Shown here one piece after another: positions 60,475-64,000 of a DNA stretch of 64,000 nt. Position numbers and translations under genes: made by a program. A model generated the notes under the pieces. That model was not told the DNA's origin. It saw nothing but the letters and a program-made list of their open reading frames with translations, and searched no databases. How positions within the stretch are numbered: the stretch's first letter is position 1; each line of letters opens with the position of its first letter. Source of the stretch: Gillisella vitis (GTDB lineage Bacteria > Pseudomonadota > Alphaproteobacteria > Rhizobiales > Rhizobiaceae); NCBI GenBank assembly GCA_009744235.1, contig WPHV01000006.1:1-64000 (forward strand). Reading direction: 5' to 3'.

Positions 60475-60588
60475 ATGGCGAAGGGGTCCAAAGCCTTGTA
60501 TCCGCACCGTAATCTCTGTCCGTGCGGCACCGCGTTCAAACGTCCATTTTGTCGCTCATCACGGTGCCGTTTGCGCCGTTTTTGTTAG
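60475..60588 (+). CDS. Possible 37-residue Cys-rich protein with SEC-C-like motif
   Basis: ATG at 60475 to TAG at 60588 gives [20 protein letters not shown] followed by [30 protein letters not shown] has the Cys-x-Cys-x8-Cys spacing of the SEC-C zinc motif but lacks the fourth ligand directly after it; another Cys is four residues on. It sits in the gap between cspA and xseA and overlaps the xseA stop by four bases. No clear ribosome-binding site. It may be a real small zinc protein, a gene remnant or chance. Confidence 0.3.
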   Translation: MAKGSKALYPHRNLCPCGTAFKRPFCRSSRCRLRRFC

Positions 60589-62210
60589 AAAAGGCTACCC
60601 TGTCCGGCGGGTGACTCCGATTTTTTCGGCAATTTGGGCGGGGGATTCGGTTTTGCTGGGGCTGTCGTGGCAGGAGCGGCTTGCGGTGAAGGTGACGCCT
60701 TATCACCATCACCGGTCACGGCGGAAACCCGGCCATCGGCAAATTCGATGGCGATGGCCCGCCCATCCTCAAGACCTGCCGCACGCGACAGGGGCCTGTC
60801 ATCCTCCCCACGGATCACGGCATAGCCGCGCATCAGGACATTTTTGTAGGACAGCGATTGCAGCATCCGGTCATGGGCCGACACCGTGGAGCGGGCGCGG
60901 CGAAGATCGTTGATAACAGCGCTGTCGGCCCGGCGCGAAAAGCTGTCCAGCCGGTCCCTCGAGCGTCCCGTTTGGGCCTTCAGCCGGGCCGGGACCGCCG
61001 TCAATGTTGCATCGATCCGTCCGAGATGGGCTTTTTGCCGCTCGATCAGCCGCTCGATGATCCGGTCGGCAAGGGCGGCGCGTTCGTTGACACGCTGGCG
61101 ACGTTCCACCAGGCGGCGCACAAGCATATCAGGCGACAATTTGGCGGCGGCCCGCTCGTAACTTTGCCGCTTGGTCATGGTATTGAGTTCCAGGCTACGG
61201 CCAAGACCGCTGGCGGCCTCATCAAAACGGCGGCGGGGCAGCGCCAGCAATTGATCAAGGGAGGGCAGGGCGCGGGCCAGCGCCCGCAGGTTCTGGCGGC
61301 GATGATCCATCTGGCGGTTGACGGCGCCTGCCAATCGGGCAGCAAGCCCGGCCAGTTGCGCTTCCAGATCCGCCTTGACCGGCACGGCCATTTCAGCCGC
61401 GCCTGTCGGCGTCGGCGCCCTGACATCGGCTGCATAATCGATCAGTGTCCAGTCCGTTTCATGGCCGACCGCCGAAATCAGCGGAATGGCGCTGGCGGCG
61501 GCGGCGCGTACCACCGCTTCGTCGTTGAAACTCCACAGGTCTTCCAGGCTGCCGCCACCGCGCGCGACGATCAGCACATCCGGCCTCGGGATGACACCAT
61601 CAGGCTGAAAGGCATTGAAGCCGTTGATCGCGTTGGCAACCTCGTCGCCGGAACCTTCGCCTTGCACCTTGACGGGCCAGACCAGGACATGCACCGGAAA
61701 GCGGTCTGAAATCCGGTGAAGAATGTCGCGGATCACGGCGCCGGTGGGGGAGGTGACGACGCCGATGACCTTCGGCAGGAAAGGCAGCAATTGCTTGGCG
61801 GCCGGATCGAACAGGCCTTCCGCCGTAAACCGACGCTTGCGCTCCTCGATCAGCGCCATCAGGGCACCAGCACCAGCCGGCTCCATCTGCTCGATGACAA
61901 TCTGGTATTTGGACGAGCCGGGAAAGGTGGTGATGCGGCCGGTGGCGATCACTTCCATACCTTCTTCGGGCCGGTATTTCAGCTTGGAAAACGACCCTTT
62001 CCAGATCACCGCGTCGATCCGCGCCTTGTCGTCTTTAAGCGAAAAATAGGCATGACCGGAGGAATGCTGGCCTCGAAAGCCGGAAATTTCGCCGCGCACT
62101 CGCACCTGATCGAAGGCGGTTTCGATGGTGCGCTTGATCGATCCGGAAAGCTCCGAGACGGAAAATTCGGTCAGATTGCTGGGCTGGTCGTCGTCAAAGA
62201 AAGAGGCCAT
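60585..62210 (-). CDS. xseA: Exodeoxyribonuclease VII large subunit
   Basis: A 541-residue nuclease subunit. The N-terminal OB fold starts with [20 protein letters not shown] and includes [20 protein letters not shown]; the catalytic domain has [36 protein letters not shown] and [20 protein letters not shown]; a long coiled-coil region follows. The Pro/Lys-rich tail ([18 protein letters not shown]) is an extension typical of rhizobia. With XseB, not in this window, it degrades single-stranded DNA. Confidence 0.94.
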   Translation of the reverse strand: MASFFDDDQPSNLTEFSVSELSGSIKRTIETAFDQVRVRGEISGFRGQHSSGHAYFSLKDDKARIDAVIWKGSFSKLKYRPEEGMEVIATGRITTFPGSSKYQIVIEQMEPAGAGALMALIEERKRRFTAEGLFDPAAKQLLPFLPKVIGVVTSPTGAVIRDILHRISDRFPVHVLVWPVKVQGEGSGDEVANAINGFNAFQPDGVIPRPDVLIVARGGGSLEDLWSFNDEAVVRAAAASAIPLISAVGHETDWTLIDYAADVRAPTPTGAAEMAVPVKADLEAQLAGLAARLAGAVNRQMDHRRQNLRALARALPSLDQLLALPRRRFDEAASGLGRSLELNTMTKRQSYERAAAKLSPDMLVRRLVERRQRVNERAALADRIIERLIERQKAHLGRIDATLTAVPARLKAQTGRSRDRLDSFSRRADSAVINDLRRARSTVSAHDRMLQSLSYKNVLMRGYAVIRGEDDRPLSRAAGLEDGRAIAIEFADGRVSAVTGDGDKASPSPQAAPATTAPAKPNPPPKLPKKSESPAGQGSLF

Positions 62211-62320
62211 GACAGTGTTTTATCCAAGCTTGCAAAAAAACGCATCTTTTTTTGGAAAGAAGTAAACAGGCTTTGTTCTGGCTGTTTTGATGGGCCAATC
62301 GTTAACTCTCGGATGGCAAT

Positions 62321-62590
62321 ATGCCTGACATCACGATTTGTCTGTCATACGGGATCGCATCCATGACCTTTCTCATCGCCATGGCAATTGGCATCGCCAC
62401 CGCAACGACCAGAAGCATCCTGGCGATTGTAGCGGTTTCGCTGGTGCTTTTGACGGCGGGGCTGGTCATGCTGGCTCTTTCGCCTGCGATGATGGCGATG
62501 GATCTGCTGACGGCTCTGATCGCCTATAATGTCGGGCTTATCGATTGCCTGATGGTCTCGCTGGCCTTGTCACAGCGCAAGATCGCCTGA
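62321..62590 (+). CDS. Small membrane protein of unknown function
   Basis: An 89-residue protein with three hydrophobic stretches (TFLIAMAIGIATATTRSILA, IVAVSLVLLTAGLVMLALSP, LLTALIAYNVGLIDCLMVSL) and few charges. No family is recognised. The start at 62321 has only a weak site; an ATG at 62363 (MTFLIAMAIG) is equally possible and would give 75 residues. It is convergent with the membrane protein gene that follows. Confidence 0.5.
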   Translation: MPDITICLSYGIASMTFLIAMAIGIATATTRSILAIVAVSLVLLTAGLVMLALSPAMMAMDLLTALIAYNVGLIDCLMVSLALSQRKIA

Positions 62591-62620
62591 TTTCACTATC
62601 CGTTTCTAAACTCTATCCGT

Positions 62621-64000
62621 TCACGGCTGCGGCTTGACCACAAAGATCCGCAGGCCGGACTGGCTGTCGGCTGCAAGCGGCTGAAGATAATCAGGCACTC
62701 TGTTGCGGTTCAGATCTGCATAAAGCCCGTCGGGCTTCAAGGCGATCAACTGGCGGGTTTGTGCATCGGAGGGGCAGAAGGCGAGAATGCCGACATGGGC
62801 ACCCACCAGAAAAGCAAGGGCGTCCGGCGGTGTCGAGAGGCCGATATGCAGTTCCGTCAGCATGCCTGCCTGGTTGCGATGATAGGGCGCGGTCAATATC
62901 CGATGCGAGGTAAAGCGCAGGATGGAAGTGCCGCTTTCCGATGGGGCGGCAACCGTCGTCGGCGCTAAACTCGTCAATTGGGCCAAGCCCGCCAATTGAG
63001 CAAGAGCTTTTTCAGATGAGCAATCACGGCTGGCATCCTGGGATGCCGGGCCGGAGCGAGTCTGTAGTTTTAATCGTGCCGTTCCTTCCACGGCAAGCGT
63101 GCCTGCGATTGCCCACACGGAAGGGACCGACAGAAGAATGCTGGCGATATAGGCAAGGCTTGAGAGAATGCGGGCTGGTCGCAGCATTGCACGCCCGCGC
63201 AGATCGGCAACCAGCAGCGCGAGCGGCAGGATCGGGATCAGGTTGGAAAACATTGCGCCGCGCACCTGGATCAGCGCGACACCGACGCTGACCGCCAGCA
63301 AGAGCGCCAGTGCCAGATGCGCCTCCATCTGGTTTTTCCGCCAGACCTGGGTAAGGCAGACCAAAAGCCCGAATAGGCCGACAGCGTAAAAGCCGCCGAG
63401 AGTTCCCGGCTCCTGCTGCGCCATGGCAAGGATCGAGCGAGCCTCGCCGACATTGTTCAGCCACAGCGTCACCAGCATCGGATCGAGATTGGCGAGCGGA
63501 TTGCCGAGGCATTGTGGCGCGACAATCAGGGCCGAGAAACCGACGCTGGCACCGATCACCAGCAGCAAGAACAGCCGAACACCGGCAGGAAACCGGCTGG
63601 CAAAGGCGGCAGCGGAAAACAGCAATCCGCCGCCAATCGCCGTCAGGGCGTAAAACCCGAAGGAGAGATTGTCGCATGTCACCGTGCGATAGGATTGCGC
63701 AGGCACGGTTGCCACAAATAGCAACGTGACCGACAGCGCCAGGCTGAGAGAATAGGCCATGGCGCAGGTCCGCATCGCTTTACCATGCCGGGCCCAGAGC
63801 AGGGCGACGATAGCGCAGGCCGTGGCAATCAGCGGCGTGGTTTCTGCGCCGATGGCGAGCGCCAGCGCCGCCGCCGCACCGGCCAGCGCGAACCATGTCG
63901 ATGAGCGCGTTCCATTCTGGCGCCTAGTCTGAGCCCCTGGCGCTGCCGTGGAAAGTACGGCGGTCAGGAATGCGATCAGGGCGATCTGGACATTGTGATG
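62621..64000 (-). CDS. Polytopic membrane protein, possible GT-C type glycosyltransferase (N-terminus outside window)
   Basis: The frame is open from the window edge (64000) to the stop at 62621, giving 459 codons without a start. At least seven hydrophobic segments (for example YALTAIGGGLLFSAAAFASR, LALALLLAVSVGVALIQVRG) precede a C-terminal soluble part (about the last 150 residues; TSILRFTSHRILTAPYHRNQ). The first visible residues read HHNVQIALIAFLTAV, similar to the DHHNVQ loop of GT-C/oligosaccharyltransferase-like proteins, so an acceptor-modifying transferase is plausible. The ATG at 63775 is internal and should not be used as the start. Confidence 0.65.
   Translation of the reverse strand, partial: HHNVQIALIAFLTAVLSTAAPGAQTRRQNGTRSSTWFALAGAAAALALAIGAETTPLIATACAIVALLWARHGKAMRTCAMAYSLSLALSVTLLFVATVPAQSYRTVTCDNLSFGFYALTAIGGGLLFSAAAFASRFPAGVRLFLLLVIGASVGFSALIVAPQCLGNPLANLDPMLVTLWLNNVGEARSILAMAQQEPGTLGGFYAVGLFGLLVCLTQVWRKNQMEAHLALALLLAVSVGVALIQVRGAMFSNLIPILPLALLVADLRGRAMLRPARILSSLAYIASILLSVPSVWAIAGTLAVEGTARLKLQTRSGPASQDASRDCSSEKALAQLAGLAQLTSLAPTTVAAPSESGTSILRFTSHRILTAPYHRNQAGMLTELHIGLSTPPDALAFLVGAHVGILAFCPSDAQTRQLIALKPDGLYADLNRNRVPDYLQPLAADSQSGLRIFVVKPQP

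Noticed and set aside
1..64000. CRISPR array, prophage, conjugative or toxin-antitoxin module
   Set aside because: No regularly spaced repeats, cas, phage structural or paired small toxin/antitoxin genes were found.
1..64000. tRNA and rRNA genes
   Set aside because: No cloverleaf or TTCGA-type T-loop context and no rRNA sequence was recognised by eye; a dedicated search could still find one.

Overview
The window is about 60% GC with dense, mostly intact metabolic and housekeeping genes. Its gene content points to an alphaproteobacterium of the Rhizobiaceae, most like Agrobacterium/Allorhizobium: a rhizobial inositol (iol) cluster, a glpSTPQV-type glycerol ABC transporter, a second FtsZ without a C-terminal tail, a small SRP RNA just before dnaX, and rhizobial-type intergenic palindromic repeats. 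The genus is inferred from content, not from a marker-gene comparison. The sequence looks chromosomal. There is no CRISPR array, prophage or conjugation module; mobile DNA is confined to the left edge.

Layout. 1-1270: the end of an IS3-family element abutting a 5'-truncated IS5-family transposase that also carries a nonsense codon. 1319-5160: a small catabolic unit (MFS transporter, DHDPS-family lyase/dehydratase, divergent LacI regulator) with a perfect LacI-type operator between lyase and regulator. 5242-6246: secreted L,D-transpeptidase-like protein. 6474-14495: myo-inositol catabolism (iolG; divergent RpiR/IolR regulator; iolC fused to DUF2090; iolD; iolE; a DUF3329-like membrane protein; iolB). 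14492-15386: two small conserved proteins. 15499-22978: an ECF sigma factor/ChrR anti-sigma cluster with divergent candidate sigma-E promoters and three blocks of lipid/redox genes (SDR-DUF3833-SDR; FAD oxidoreductase-DUF1365-CFA synthase; rpoE-chrR-DUF2177), resembling the singlet-oxygen stress regulon of Rhodobacter. 23062-31682: glycerol regulon (glpR, glpD, glpSTPQ, DUF2160, glpV).

31836-46128: mainly housekeeping (membrane cytochrome c, kdsB, pheA, GH3 glucosidase, nudC, HIT protein, SRP RNA, dnaX, ybaB, SelT-like protein, DUF1508, GNAT, XRE-cupin regulator, tail-less ftsZ, lepA, RNase D-like exonuclease). 46227-50007: a phosphonate-monoester-hydrolase-like sulfatase-family enzyme, an anti-Shine-Dalgarno small RNA with three hairpins, a large composite palindromic repeat and a phosphomannomutase. 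50171-64000: acyl-CoA thioesterase, AEC transporter, a large low-complexity protein of unknown function, nicotinamide phosphoribosyltransferase, Spx/ArsC-like protein, YbaK, M29 aminopeptidase, two small charged proteins, a cold-shock protein, xseA and, cut by the window edge, a polytopic membrane protein.

Most worth attention: (1) the three-hairpin sRNA at 48165-48286 with a TCCTCCTCCC loop in every hairpin; (2) the back-to-back sigma-E-type promoters at 21077-21162 and a third candidate at 15404, tying three operons into one regulon; (3) complementary loss of motifs in GlpS and GlpT, which predicts one working and one degenerate ATP site; (4) 11-bp phased GlpR-like boxes; (5) a two-module family of intergenic palindromic repeats, one copy being a perfect 26-bp hairpin in the leader of the phosphomannomutase gene.
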